This document shows positions 33,401-45,400 of a DNA stretch of 64,000 nt, in pieces (the stretch's first letter is position 1; each line of letters opens with the position of its first letter). The position numbers and the translations under genes were made by a program. The stretch spans positions 28,091,013-28,155,012 of the forward strand of contig CM043968.1 of NCBI GenBank assembly GCA_014529385.2, in the 5' to 3' direction. The notes beneath the pieces are model-generated. The model searched no databases and had not been told where the DNA came from. It saw only the letters and a list, made by a program, of their open reading frames with translations. Origin of the DNA: Adiantum capillus-veneris (lineage: Eukaryota; Streptophyta; Polypodiopsida; Polypodiales; Pteridaceae).

Positions 33401-34308
33401 AGCTTGTGTATGTACAATGGGTATAGTGTTACCCATTTCCTTAGCATCTATATACATATCTTTTTCCCTGAACTTAAAGGAGATTCTCCTTTCAGGGATT
33501 TTAACATTGGCAGCCATGCAATCAAACCATGGTGCCCCTAGGATTACATCCTCATGCTTGAGAGGAGAGATAAAGAATTCCTCTTTGTCCACATAGCTTT
33601 GAACATGGAGCCTTAATTTCCCGATTAAGGGAGTGACTGAAGCTTCTTGCCCCTTGAAAGCACCGTCTGCCAGGTAGGACATCTCCCATCTTGTAGGCTT
33701 GTATGCCTAGCTTGGTGGCCAACTCTATAGATATAAAATTGTGAGTAGAACCAAGGTCAAAGAGAGTAAAAGCATCATGTTCTCTTAGCTTTCCCTAAGC
33801 ATGGCATAGAGGAGATCCTTTGTGGTGAGTTTCCTCCTCTTGGATTTTGACCAAGGTAGATCTAGGAGGTTCATGGTGGGTGTTCTTTTGGGGACAAGCG
33901 CGGTACGCATGCCCTTGCTCGCCGCACTTGAAACATCGGTTATCCTTGCGAGAACGCTCAAGCTCTTCAGGAGAGAGTTTATTTTTGCCTTTATAAACTC
34001 CCTTCTCTTTAGCTGTGTTGGAGTTTCCCTTAGGAGACTTTTGGACATTGTCCTTCCCCTTAGGCTCATTGGAACCCTTTTTTTCCATGGGTTTAGAATT
34101 TCTTTTAGTCCCCCATTTGGAAATTGATTCGAGAGGCCACCATAGTATGGTGTATAACCGCCGATATGGTGCGTGGCCTTTGGGAGTTGACATACTCCGC
34201 CATTTCTTCAGTCAACCGCACAAAATTGTTTCTTTTTCTCTCCAAAATCCAACTTTTTGAAGATAGTGGCTTTGAGTTGTAGGTCCCAAAACTTGTCTAC
34301 ATATTTGT
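30437..34308 (-). pseudogene. Broken gag-pol of the second chromovirus copy
   Basis: Domain fragments in several frames: gag with CCHC knuckle (about 33795-34193), protease region (about 33215-33682), reverse transcriptase keeping FFDDIIIYS (32441-33112), RNase H (about 31902-32318), integrase with HAPPYAGHRG and CVVCQK (31316-31993), integrase tail (30856-31134) and chromodomain-like end (30437-30832). At least five breaks separate them, so no complete polyprotein can be made. At 33215-33330 the gag-protease frame runs uninterrupted toward pol, unlike the intact copy. Confidence 0.9.
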
Positions 34309-35314
34309 GTGGGATGCATGTCTAACCTCACCATCCTATCTTATTGCAGCATTAGCGAGAACCACGATTAATTTGTCAAACTGTGCGACGAAGTTGACTC
34401 AACTAGTGCATAGAGGCTACAAGAGGTTGTCAATCTCTTAGAAAACAACTAACAACTCGCATCTAACTCAAGCTACACTCAAGTGACTGAAATCACCAAA
34501 AGCAAATCGCTCATTGGCAAGCAAATCACATCCGTTACAGCATCAAATGACATCCAAACGTAACGAAACTTCTAGGACAAGTTTATAAAACCTAAGCACA
34601 CATGTCTATGGCCTCAAACCCCACTTTAGGTTATGTTCCAAAATCGCGATTATTAACAGCAGTGGAATTTAGACCTAGTCGTTTTCGACCCAGAATGCAT
34701 CTAAATGCTTAGCAATGATGCCCCAATACCCCGCCTATACTTAGTTTTGATTTGAACATGTAAATTCCTAGTTATGATGAAATTAGCCCGCGGGTCGGCG
34801 ACGCCAAAAGCTACAAAATATTGTGAATGGCTTACGTCAATGCGCAGAGCTCTTACCTGCGGTTGCAATGCAACAAACGCATTCGCAATGTGACAACTAG
34901 GGAGGGAGTAGGAAGCACGAGAAGGAGAGGAGTGAGTGTCGTAAGCTCACGCTGTGTATTTCTTATCCCAAAAACTTAATAAAATCTTTACAAAGTTGGC
35001 TTTATACCTTAGCCAAGGTCTAAAATGTGTAATGTCCGGCGCCCAAGACCTTTGAGGCTCCACACTTATTGTATCTGCAACCTAAATAACTGACCTGTTC
35101 TTTACAACTTGGAACTCCCATTGAGCCCGTAACACATTAAAATATTACAATGGCTTGAAATAAATTGGGAATTTACAATACGTGACCATTTTAGAAAAAT
35201 GTGAAAAAAGGTGTAACTCCAATCTTTACAGCTTCTTCACTTTGATCTTCGATGTGCATCCGTATGTCTTCAGTCTTTAGCAGCTTCTGTTAACTAACAT
35301 TGACTCAGTTAACA
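34309..35314 (-). repeat. ~1-kb LTR (3') of another retroelement, minus orientation
   Basis: On the minus strand this starts TGTTAACTGAGTC, preceded by a purine run (CCCGGGGGAAA, 35315-35325) in polypurine-tract position. It reaches the point where the chromovirus gag is cut at about 34308. Segments (GAGTTCCAAGTTGTAAA, GTGAGCTTAC) resemble the plus-strand LTR at 36999-37960, so the two are probably members of one family. The adjoining interior (35305-35490) has only a short ORF ending PGGNVN. Confidence 0.65.
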
Positions 35315-35910
35315 TTTCCCCCGGGCACTGTTGAAAAAGTATCCTTGGAGGCTGTGGAAGGTTTTTGATTGGTTGTTGATGGGCTGATTGTCTTCATTTG
35401 TCGCTGAATTTGTTGATGAGGATCAATTTGCTGCAACATCTTCATTGGTTTGAGTAGTCGATTTTGAGAGATGATGTTGCATTTTTCCATTGTAATAGCA
35501 TCATGATGAGGTTGCTGTTTATTTATGATAAATATTTACAAGGGAAGTAGAATGATGAGGTTCTAAATTAGGGTCTTATACCTGGATGATCAAAGGGAAA
35601 AAACCCAGTGGAAAAAAAGTGCCTTTGGTATACACGCATTATTGGAGTACTTATTAGTATGGGAAATATTAATAAAGTACTCAAGGGATTATTTGCTGAT
35701 AGATATGGAATTAAAAAGGTAGCAAATATGAAAGGGTAGCATGATGGAACATTGGTTTTCCTATTGTAGTCCACTCAAGGTGCATAGGTGGAAGCAAAAA
35801 AGGGTGTCTAATGCATATGTCCAATGGTGGGACATCCTATTTATGCATACACAAAAATGCATGGAAAACAATATTGTAACCATATACATGTGGTAGTGAT
35901 GTGTGTGAAC

Positions 35911-36120
35911 ACACTAGGAAGTGGTACATCAAGTTTGACAAGTACATTCAGTCCCAAGGTTATGTAAGGAGCCAAGAAGATCATTGCTTATGCACAAGGA
36001 GGTTGAACGACGGCTCCCTCATCATTCTTATCTTGTACGTGGATGACATGCTTATAGCCGGGAAGTCAAAAGATGCGATTGCACTTCTCAAGAGAGATTG
36101 TAAGCATGGAATGTTTGAAT
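35911..36120 (+). pseudogene. Copia reverse-transcriptase fragment
   Basis: About 70 codons including ILYVDDMLIAGKSKD, the copia-type YVDD active-site motif, preceded by KWYIKFDKYIQSQGY. The frame stops at 36121. It lies next to a stretch (35878-35920) also seen near the copia LTR fragment at 2965-3000, and is opposite in strand to the copia element at 38-41 kb. It is an isolated relic. Confidence 0.8.
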
Positions 36121-36521
36121 GATTGCCATATTCCCGAGGGATTCACCATGGAAAACTTGCCGCACCACGTAAGTGCAGGGGAGGGGGGTATTTTTACAAG
36201 TTACATAAGTGTATAAGTTAGGGACAGGCCCCCAACAAGACAAATGAATTGGAGCACCACTTTCAGATCATAGCATACTTCTCCTCAATGGCGAGTCGAA
36301 GAATGGCCTACAATGACAAAGCTGCAGACAACACTAACAACATGATTGCACAGAAACAAAGAAGTCACCAATGAAGAAGAGTAGACATAAAAGTAATCAG
36401 AGGATCTCAAAAGATGAATGGTTACGATGATAGACGTCCGCTCTAATGGATCATAGTTCTTGTTGTGGTTCGACAAAGATACAAGCAGTGCAACAGATGA
36501 AGCCAAAACAACAGCAAAGTG

Positions 36522-36553
36522 TTGACCGCTGGGTCAACTACACAACATAACTC
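36522..36553 (+). repeat. Short LTR-start fragment with palindrome
   Basis: TGTTGACCGCTGGGTCAAC plus ~13 nt matches the first 32 nt of the LTR at 36999 with about two differences, then diverges. GTTGACC/GGTCAAC forms a 7-bp inverted repeat. It marks the left edge of the block carrying the helicase fragment. Confidence 0.75.
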
Positions 36554-36600
36554 CTTACAAAGTAGTCATTGGCTCACAAGATCAGAAAGCCAATCACTCA

Positions 36601-36960
36601 ATTCTACAGATTGTAGAAGTTGTTTTTGAGAATCACAAATACTCCGAATTGACAGATTTGCTGGAGCAAGTGATGGATGGAGCTTTCTCTATCCATGATG
36701 ATAAGAATCAAGTTAAACAACATTGGGTTCTTTTTTAATTTAGATCTGGCAGAAGACCTATAATGACAGAAACAGATGCTGCAGCTCGGAGCGTGGATGT
36801 GAAAGACATAAAGTTTGTCATCAATTATGATTTTCCTGAATCATGTGAAGACTATGTACATCGGATTGGACGAACAAGACAAGCTACTGCAAAGGCTATA
36901 GTCTATACTTTCTTTCCAACAACAAAACGACATCAAAGACCACATTGCCATCGACAATCA
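36601..36960 (+). pseudogene. DEAD-box RNA helicase C-terminal-domain fragment captured in an LTR element
   Basis: One frame encodes QIVEVVFENHKYSELTDLLEQ, split as QIVEVV...LTDLLEQ, then SIHDDKNQ, motif V-like [20 protein letters not shown], and motif VI-like [10 protein letters not shown]. This is the RecA-2 half of a plant DDX5/RH20-like helicase. The segment normally between LLEQVMDG and SIHGDKNQ is missing, a TAA interrupts at 36736-36738, and motif VI lacks the usual second Gly. No introns are seen, which suggests capture from an RNA copy. It sits just upstream of a polypurine tract and LTR, in LTR-element context, and is not functional. Confidence 0.8.
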
Positions 36961-36985
36961 GGTCATGTTGGGGACGACATGAACG

Positions 36986-36998
36986 CGGAAGGGGGGAA
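36986..36998 (+). other. Polypurine tract
   Basis: CGGAAGGGGGGAA directly precedes TGTTGACC, the LTR start at 36999. This indicates a plus-strand retroelement whose interior includes the helicase fragment. Confidence 0.75.
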
Positions 36999-37960
36999 TG
37001 TTGACCGCTGGGTCAACAACACAACATAGCTCAAGTTTCGTACCAAAGTCTTATCTTTTGCGAGTTATGAAATGCTGCGGATTATGGATATAAACGTCAT
37101 TTGTAATGAGTAGTTATTCTAGTTTCAGAAGCCGGGGTGCAATGGAACTTCCAGATTGTAAATACAAAGCCATTTGACCCTTTCAACCCCATTTTTGGTT
37201 AAACCTAAGGTAGCCTTAGTATATAAGGTACCTAGGTCGTTTTGTAAAAAAGACTTTTATCATAATCAAAGTTTTAGCGCTGCTGTTTACTATGTGTGAG
37301 AGAGAAAGAGAGTGAGTGTGAGCTTCATCCTCCCGCTACGCTCGGCTCGCTCAGCACATTGGAGATCCGACTGCACCATTGCTGTAGGCTCGAGGAGAGC
37401 TACGCAAAGACGCCAAGCATTCCACGCGACACGAAGCGCACACGCCGACGCATCTACGAGCTATTTGTGGCCATAAGTGTATCAAACGATGTCAGTTTTC
37501 TGCGTGCTAGTAGTCTATAGAATCGCGGCGACATAAGCTACGCATAGGTACTCATAAATTTCAGTTTCGGGCACTTTCAAAATTCGGCTCTGTCATCCTA
37601 CGCGTTTTCCGCAGATGGGTTTTGAGTGAGGGTTTTGAGTGTAGAAGCTTAGGGATAGGTGTATCCTAGTGAGGGGATGGTGTTCCTTAAGTTTCGTATG
37701 AATCTAGCATGATTAGGTGAGTTGCCTTCCGTATGTGTGTATGTGGCTAGGTGGTGTAGTTGAGAGCAGTGAGGTTCTTGATTGTGGTTTAGTTGGCCTT
37801 CCTGAGTGTTGTATGTGTAGGATGGTCTCAGCCTGACAAGCTTAAGAGATTTCCTCCGTGTGCCTATCGTGTCATCTGTGTCCTCGATTGACATTATGTT
37901 GATCTAGGTAGTGTTTGCATGCACTTCATGGGTGTGTGAGTAGCTTCCCGTCCAACAACA
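36999..37960 (+). repeat. 3' LTR (962 bp) of the helicase-carrying element
   Basis: Begins TGTTGACC and ends CCAACAACA, where it abuts the truncated copia RT frame at 37961. A TATA-like TATATAAGG lies at about 37219. The length matches the related minus-strand LTR at 34309-35314. Its insertion appears to be what cuts the copia element, though the expected target duplication was not found on the left side. Confidence 0.65.
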
Positions 37961-40900
37961 TAGAAAACGCACAGTAGTCATACGACAAGTGGGAGCAAAA
38001 GTCTCTTCATAATCTATGCCTTTTTGCTGTGCATAACCCTTTGCAACAAGTCGAGCCGTATGGCGATCAATCTCACCATTCGGCTTGCATTTCAACTTGT
38101 AAACCCACTTCGTACCAATGGCCTTTTTGCCAGGAGGGAAATCACATAAAGTCCATGTGTCATTTTCTATAAGTGCATCATATTCTGATTGCATGGCAGC
38201 CATCCAATTTTCTGAATTCTATGCTTCATGAAAAGATAGAGGCTCCTCAACATCATGTAAGTTAGACACAGCCAAACCATAACAATGTGATGCATAAGAT
38301 GCATGGCGAGAGCCTGAACGAGTACGACTAGACAAAAGTGCATCCAATTTACTGTCACGCAAAGTGTGCACCAGCCATTTTGGCATACCTCTAGCCTGCT
38401 CATTTTCAGCCCTTTCCTCATCAAGTACATCATGTACATCTGCATCAGTAATAGGCTGATCTAAAATATTTTCAGAAACCCCCATAGGCTGTACATTTGC
38501 CTCATTGGAACTTACATTCGTATTTCCACCACTGAAAAGAGGCAACAAAGTGTCATAAATGTCGTGTGAGCTTACATTACTATCTCTAGTACATGACAGC
38601 AAGGGCTGAACAAAATCTTCCACAAACACTACATCCCGAGAAACTAGAATACGTTTTGTTTGCAGATGATACAACCTGTAACCTTTGCTTTCAGCACTAT
38701 AACCAACAAAAATACATTTGATAGCCTTATCATCCAATTTTCTGCGTTGCACTTGTGGCACTAAAGCATATGCCAAACAACCAAAAACACGCATGTGCTC
38801 AATAGAAGGCTTTCTATCATGCCATGCTTCATATGGAGTAATAGACTGCAAAGCTTTTGTAGGACACCTGTTTAGTACATAAGTGGTACACATGATGGCT
38901 TCAAGCCAAAAAGAATGCGGTAAAGCTTGACTTTTGACCATACATCGTGCCATTTCCGTCAGTGACCTGTTTTTCCTCTCAGCAACACCATTTTTCTGAG
39001 GTGTATAAGGCACTGTACATTGGTGTTTTATCCCACGACTAGCCAGAAATGCATTAAATTCATGAGACATATACTCCCCCCCTCGATCGGAACGGAGGGT
39101 GCCCATAGTACATTGCGAGACATTTTCAGCCATAGCCAGAAATTGTTTGAAGCACATAAAAACTTTGGACTTCGCTTTAAGCGGAAATACCCACGCATGC
39201 CTGGAGTAATCATCAATGAAAGTCACGAAGTACAGGTAATTGCCCAAGGACGGAGTTTGCATGGGCCCACAAACATCACTATGCACAAGCTGCAACCTAC
39301 ATGTGGCCCCAACTGAACCATCCTTTGGAAACTTAGAGCGCTGCATTTTACCTAGAATACAGCCTTCACAAACGTGTTTGACAGGTGCTTCAAGAGGCGG
39401 CAAAGAAGCAACCATATCAGATTTCTGCAAACGCAGCAAACTGGCAAAATTCAAATGACCAAAACGTGCATGCCAAAGTTTTGCATCTGAAATAGCCCTT
39501 GAATCTGCAACAGAATTTGCAAAATTTTGTCCACACTTGTCAAACAAAGTGAGCTTATATAGCCCACGGCACAAAAGCCCAAATGCAACAATTTCATCAC
39601 CAAAACTGAGATCATGAACTGTACATCTATCATCCACAAATTTGACTACAAGTCCAAGTCTAGCAAGTGCGGATATAGACAAGAGATTCTTCTTGATCCC
39701 AGGTACATAAAGTGCATCAACAAGTGTGAAGGAGCTGCCATTAGCAGCAGTGAGCACAATCTTTCCAACTCCCTGAACTGGATAAGTGGCGTTGTTGGCA
39801 CAAGTGACTGAATTTCCATGAGGAATAGACTCGAGAGAGGTAAACAATTCACGATGTGAGGTAATGTGCTTTGTAGCACCACTGTCAAAATACCACACAT
39901 GTGAATCTGCAGCAACAACTGACAAGCATGCATCATGGACATCAGGATTATAAGTGCACTCTGCACTAAAAGCCCATTCTACATCAACATCAGCATTACA
40001 GTCTCTTTTCACAGAAGACTCAACAATGGTTGCATTTGTAGTGGAACCAGCATTTGCAGTGGAACCACCCTCTTTCTTCTTAGCCTCTTTGGCCTTCAAC
40101 TTAGGACACAACTTGATCAAGTGATCATTAGCTTTACAATAATGGCAACACATCTTCTTTTTTCCCTTATCACCAAAATTGCTAGACGAAGTGCTGCCAA
40201 CAGAAGCATTAGGAACAGAAGTTTTTCCACTCGCAGCAGAACCATAAGAAGTGGTTGCATTGCTGTTACCACCCTTTCTTTGAGAAGCAATAAAAGCATG
40301 TTCAACTGCACGCTGTCTTGTCCTGTTTTTTCGGGAAAGTGACTCTTGCAACAGCAATGTGCATAATGCATCAAACTTGACAACTTCAGGATTTCCTTGG
40401 GTCATCAATCTCCAAGTACTAGCAAAAGTCTGGTAGGAATCTGGTAAGGCATCAAGAACAATCTACACTAGGAAACTGTCTGAAATGACTTCACCTGCAC
40501 AAATGAGTTGCTCATTGATATCCTTGACACTAGCAAGAAAAGTGTCCATATCATCTTCCTCATGCATAATCTTCGACTCCAGCTCTTTACGCAGCAAATC
40601 AATTTTAGCCTCATTGCGGCTTGCATAAAGACCTGCTAGAATATCCCAAGCCTGTTTTGCAGATTTTGCTGAACGGATGTGAGGAACAATGGTGCGCTTC
40701 ACAGACAACGCAATCAATGCATGAGCCTACGCATCCTTAACATCCCAACGAGCTTGTTCTACCGTAGGCAAAACAACTCTAACAGCTGCAATCCTTGCAG
40801 CAAGACCTGCAACATCCTCAACATCGCCTACATCCTTAGAACCAGGACGTACATCAATGCCCTGCACAATATTCCAGATGCCCTTTGACACAAGCACATG

Positions 40901-40996
40901 TTGCATCATATAAGCCCACATAGGGTAATTGTCCCCATCCAACCTGTCCTCAGCAGCAAACATCTTGAACACATATGTGTTGTTGTTGTCAGCCAT
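37961..40996 (-). pseudogene. Copia gag-pol frame with three amber stops
   Basis: A single reading frame from ATG (40996) encodes gag (MADNNNTYVFKMF...), a CCHC knuckle (CHYCKANDHLIKLC), protease active site DSGATKH, integrase zinc motif HARFGHLN...CEGC, and catalytic segments FIDDYSRHAW, RSDRGGEY and VPYTPQKNGVAERKN, then the RT start (NDTWTLCDFPPGKKAIGTKW) up to TTVR. It is broken only by TAG at 40727-40729, 40463-40465 and 38219-38221, with no frameshift between. All three being amber fits C-to-T change at Gln codons. The protein lacks most of RT and cannot be complete. Confidence 0.9.
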
Positions 40997-41331
40997 GGTA
41001 AATGTTGCAGCTGATGTGAAAACTATCCGAAAATAGGAGAAACGGAGCGGGAACAACACGTGCTATATAGCACAAACCGTAGAAGACTATAAGGCAAAAA
41101 ACGGCACTGACAAAATTTCTGCACAAAATGACAAAATTGCCTGTGTAGACCTGCCTATAGTGGAAACGGAGGCCAAAATGAGCCCGAATCAAAAATCTGA
41201 GCAGACCAAGCTCTACGAGCTTACCCAAAGTATTTGTCGACCTGCGAACGCTTGCCAAAGCTCACTGAAATCAGAGAAAGTGAGCAGGCATGTGCTGGAG
41301 CAGCTGGCGACTAAGCCCGGGAGGACGCAAC

Positions 41332-41346
41332 CTGCTCTGATACCAA
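41332..41346 (-). other. Primer binding site of the copia element
   Basis: The plus strand reads CTGCTCTGATACCAA; the minus strand TTGGTATCAGAGCAG follows the LTR edge (TGTTGG... at 41348). It is complementary to initiator tRNA-Met, as is usual for plant copia elements. Confidence 0.88.
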
Positions 41347-41347
41347 T

Positions 41348-41515
41348 TGTTGGAATTAGGGTTGCAGAGAAACACAAACATCTTGGAGAAGATGAAGGAA
41401 CCTCAAGGCACACAATAGAGAGTGTGTTACTTAGTGTGCAATGGAACGATAGATAGCCCTAGAGTGATGGGCGTATATACAATGCTGGGGGGAAAAAACA
41501 TCCTAAAGAGGGAAA
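41348..41515 (-). repeat. Copia 5' LTR, primer-site-proximal part
   Basis: Starts TGTTGGAATTAGGGTTGCA on the plus strand. It is homologous to the fragment at 3015-3190 over this span and includes a TATATAC element. The outer LTR boundary could not be fixed. Confidence 0.7.
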
Positions 41516-41739
41516 ATGAGAGGAAGTTTTTGTGTTTCAAAATCATGGCTTCCTAAAAGAGTCTGCCCTCAAACTTGTGAGTCAATAGCTACAAAGATAC
41601 ATGTAACAACTAACACTGCTTTGTATCAATTGCTTGTTTTGTGATTATAGTACATTTTTTGAGGGATGAAAGCTATAAAGAGTTTGTATAGATGCAAATT
41701 TACACGGAGAACCTAACACAACTTTATAACCATGTTTCT

Positions 41740-42353
41740 TGACTAATTTAGATGGGTCAGAATTGAACGAGTAGCTAGAATGCAAGCTGAACAAGCACAT
41801 AGTTTGAAAGTCAAACTAAGAAACATTAAGGGTACATCTAGTTATCAACAGAAGTGGTTCCTTAGTACATTGCCAGTCACTATGCTACATGCTCTTTGAC
41901 TAGTTTAGCACCGCTTTGGAAGGTTTGAATGAACTATGTAGAGCCTATGGAAAGATAAATGGCTTTTAGGAACGCATGTTCTTTGACCTAGGAGCCACCA
42001 AAAATTTCATCCATCCCAAAATTCCAAAAAACATGGAATTTGAGTACGATCAACTCATTGGAGAACTTGAAGCTGAGCTAGCCACTAGGCAAACCCAAAA
42101 AGTTGTACCTCTCAATGGTGCTCTTCCACGTTCACTGCCCAAGGGTACCATGGCAAAGCATATTTTTCATGGTGCTCTTTCGATCACCATCCAAGGGTAC
42201 CATGGCAAAATAGATTTTCACATCATGAAGTTGGACAATTATACTGCTCCCTTGGGCATGCCTTGGCACGACAAGCACAATACAACTCTCCAGATTTGGA
42301 GCCGAACCATCACTTTGCAGCAAAATGAAAAGCCAGTTGTCCTTAAATTTTGA
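41740..42353 (+). pseudogene. Relic of a gypsy gag-protease region
   Basis: The frame at 41976-42353 contains MFFDLGATKNFIHP, a retropepsin active-site motif with Leu for Ser (D-S-G to D-L-G), and later APLGMPWHDKHN, which matches the conserved LGxPW region of gypsy proteases. An internal ~52-bp tandem duplication (about 42114-42165 and 42166-42217) repeats GGTACCATGGCAAA and the phrase HGAL. The original motif Ser and downstream pol are gone. It is on the opposite strand to the neighbouring copia element. Confidence 0.6.
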
Positions 42354-42359
42354 CTGATA

Positions 42360-45359
42360 GAAACAAACCCCGAATGATTTTAAGATATAACCCAAAGAAG
42401 GCTAGATGAGGAAACCAAAAATTTGGAGGAAAAACTCTAGAAGCAGCTTTTAGAATAGAGGAGAGCCGCAACCATTGCTCCAAAAAGATAAAAAGAACAA
42501 GAAGAATCCCAAAAAAGAGAGACAAAGGAAAGAAGAGTCGAAAGAGAGAAAAAGGGTTGAAGATGAATAAAGAATTGATGTTCCACGATCACCCTAGCTA
42601 CAACCACAAAGGAAAGACCAACATATAAAGAGGACCCAAGGTTTTCCAACACTGCCACCTAAGTTCTCCTCCTAAGACTCACTAGGTTAAGCAAATTACT
42701 TAGATTTTGAAGATAATACCCACAAACGGACTAGCAGACTAATACCCAACACACTAGGAGAGTAAGAGATGAGAAAGGTAAAGCCTCACACATAGCTAAT
42801 CTCTCCTATAGATACACTCCAAGAGAGAAAGGCTCTTCCATGAAGTGAAATCTAGAGCCATGCTACCAAACCAAAGCTTTTTTTAGATAAATTTACTTGG
42901 GATTCCATCCAATAGAAGTTTGAGCTCTCAAGCATCGACACCAAAATCAGCACTCTTGAAAAAGAAGTTCTCAATGAGAACTTTGGAAGTTTTGAGCTCC
43001 ATAACATGGTTGAAGCATAAACCATAGAAGTAGAGAAGCTACAAAAGGAAGTAGAAAACTCTTAGATGAAGTCCATAGTAGAAAATCTAGCATAGAAATA
43101 CAAGATTAGGAGATCGGAGATAGGAGACATGCAATGTATGCTTGATATCATGATGATTGGTATTGATGGGAAGAACTTGCAGTTGCAGTTGTGCAAGAGT
43201 GTATAAAAAACTACATTGGAAGGTAAAAGGTTGCAAATACAACTAGCCTTTTCCAGCTCTCAACTTACACAAATAGAGGAGAGATTATAGCAGCATCTAT
43301 AGTATGCTCAAATCCATCAAACATAACACATGTTTTAGAGTCACCTCATCTACCAATGTTGCTTATAAAGATTTGAAATCCATATATGCCCAAGTAAATT
43401 TTGAGTTGAGGTCTCAACAAATCCAAAGAAAAGAACTTGTCACCAATTTACTTAAACATAAATATGAAATGCAATTGAAGATGGATGCTCTAAAAGCTGA
43501 AGCGCAAAAGAGAAATAGAGCCTATTAGCAAGAGGCCTACCATCATTGCCTATACTATTGCCAAGCCATCTTTATTTGAAGGAGATTGTGGAGAAAGACA
43601 TCCTATTGGCTAGAGGCCTACCAACTTTTCCTACTCCCAAACCATCTATTTTAGAAGGAGCCAAGTTCTTTGGAACTAGAAGCTATGACCTCCTAAAATT
43701 CAACCCATTGGGAGATACCACAACAAAAGAGTTATACAGTGGGAAATCAAGCACATCAATGGATGCTAAAAAATACAGGTATAATTTATAAGGTTGAAGA
43801 AAACATGTGGAAAAAAATTGCACGAGGATGATAAAGTCTTTGTAGAAGCCGTGGAGTGTGAGAAGAGGGTTATTCATAGTAGGAGTGTGAGTATGCCTAA
43901 TCCCAACAAAACTATATAGAATGGCACAAATGGGTCCTACCATACCCTTTGATCAAGCATGAAGTGCTATAATTTAAAAATAGCATCCAAAGGAAGAGCC
44001 TATTTGGCAAAAGAGTTAGGTGTAGAAGCACCACATGTTGGAGAACCATTGCACTGATGCACAAAAAGAGTTTAAAGAGGATCCAACTTTCTATTCACTA
44101 GTACCAAGAAGAATATCCTAGGATACATTTCCTTATATGCAGAAGAATTTTAGGCTATTGACATGATGCATGCCATTGAAAGACAATCTAGTGGGATAGA
44201 ATTTAATTTTCTACATTTCATAGAAAAAAAAACAATGTATATGTGAAGTTGACATCAAAAACTAGGATTGCAGGCTAGCTTGTCCTCTTGCACCAAATAT
44301 TGAGTCTACTTACTAAAACTCAAAGCATAAAGAGAACAAATCATAATCAATTGGAGCGAGCTTTATGTCCCCAATGTAACGCTACTTCACAACCAAAATT
44401 AGGTATCTAGGGAGAACCATCATCTTAGCTACAATGAAATTTTAATATAATTATCAATTCACAAATTTCATGCATACACATTGAACTTTTAAATGCTCGA
44501 GGGGGTCATTCAATAATTACATGACTATCACGTGAGTGCAACAGAAGGGATTATTAAATTTCATTATTTTTCACATTTTCACATACAAAAGGCTACCCTA
44601 AAATGGAATTGGAAAAATAATTTATAGATTGAATAGAAAAAGGGTGTTTTTTATTTGTAAAAAAATCATATATAAGGATTTTTAAAAATAGTTCTTGAAG
44701 ACATGTGATATACACAATTCATGGAAATGTTGTATAAAATCTTGATCATAAACTATGATAGCTTTTTTAAAAAAACTAGAAAGACATCAAGCATTTGACG
44801 CAATTGGAGCCCTATTTAAGAGTATGCCTCAATGTTCTCAAAGTGACAAGCTTCCATTTTTCTCTTATTGCAGGAGATGTCAATTATTATCACCAAAATG
44901 TTACAAATCATAGAAGGCATGGTAATAAATCCATTTTTTTGTATCCATTAGAAGTATGAGGAGGCCAAGCCAGAAGTTTGAAGATCACAAAACTAGGGTA
45001 GCATCAATAAACATCTCATATGCCCATGTTTTGTGGAGTTTTTGTTCTTGTTCAGCTTTCAGGATAGTGCATATATTAGGTCCAAATCAACCATACAAAT
45101 GAATTAGGGGAAGTTGAAATCAAATTTGGGCCTTGTAGGATATATGGAGAGAAATAATGGCAAATTCATTTTCTTCTTTTCCATACAATGTTTTCAAAAA
45201 TCCAAATATCTCCTTTATTACAAGTTACCTCTATAAAAAGCCCAAAAAATAATCTAATAATGATACCCCTTTTGATATACATTGGCTAGAAATTCAATGT
45301 CAAATATCTGAATATTCTACATATTTTTTAAATCAAGCTCTACTCTCTAAGCTTATCCC

Positions 45360-45400
<41 letters not shown>

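Larger units (their letters stand above)
28503..34308 (-). mobile_element. Degenerate, truncated second copy of the chromovirus
   Basis: One LTR (28503-30083) and the internal region up to mid-gag match the element at 8167-17071 in order and orientation, but with many substitutions, frameshifts and stops. The match ends abruptly at about 34308 inside gag (after ACATATTTGTG), where an unrelated LTR begins. The other LTR is absent from the window. It is older than the intact copy and useful as a reference for gag-pol continuity. Confidence 0.92.
37961..41515 (-). mobile_element. Ty1/copia element, truncated in reverse transcriptase
   Basis: On the minus strand: LTR (41348 to at least 41515), initiator-tRNA-Met primer site (41332-41346), gag, protease, integrase and the start of RT, ending at 37961 where another element's LTR begins. 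RT palm, RNase H and the 3' LTR are missing. Related pieces are an LTR fragment at 3015-3190 and a YVDD fragment at 35911-36120. Confidence 0.9.

Noticed and set aside
36522-36553. GTTGACC/GGTCAAC palindrome as an operator or recombination site
   Set aside because: It coincides with the start of an LTR repeated at 36999, so the repetition is explained by the retroelement; the palindrome alone is not evidence of a regulatory site.
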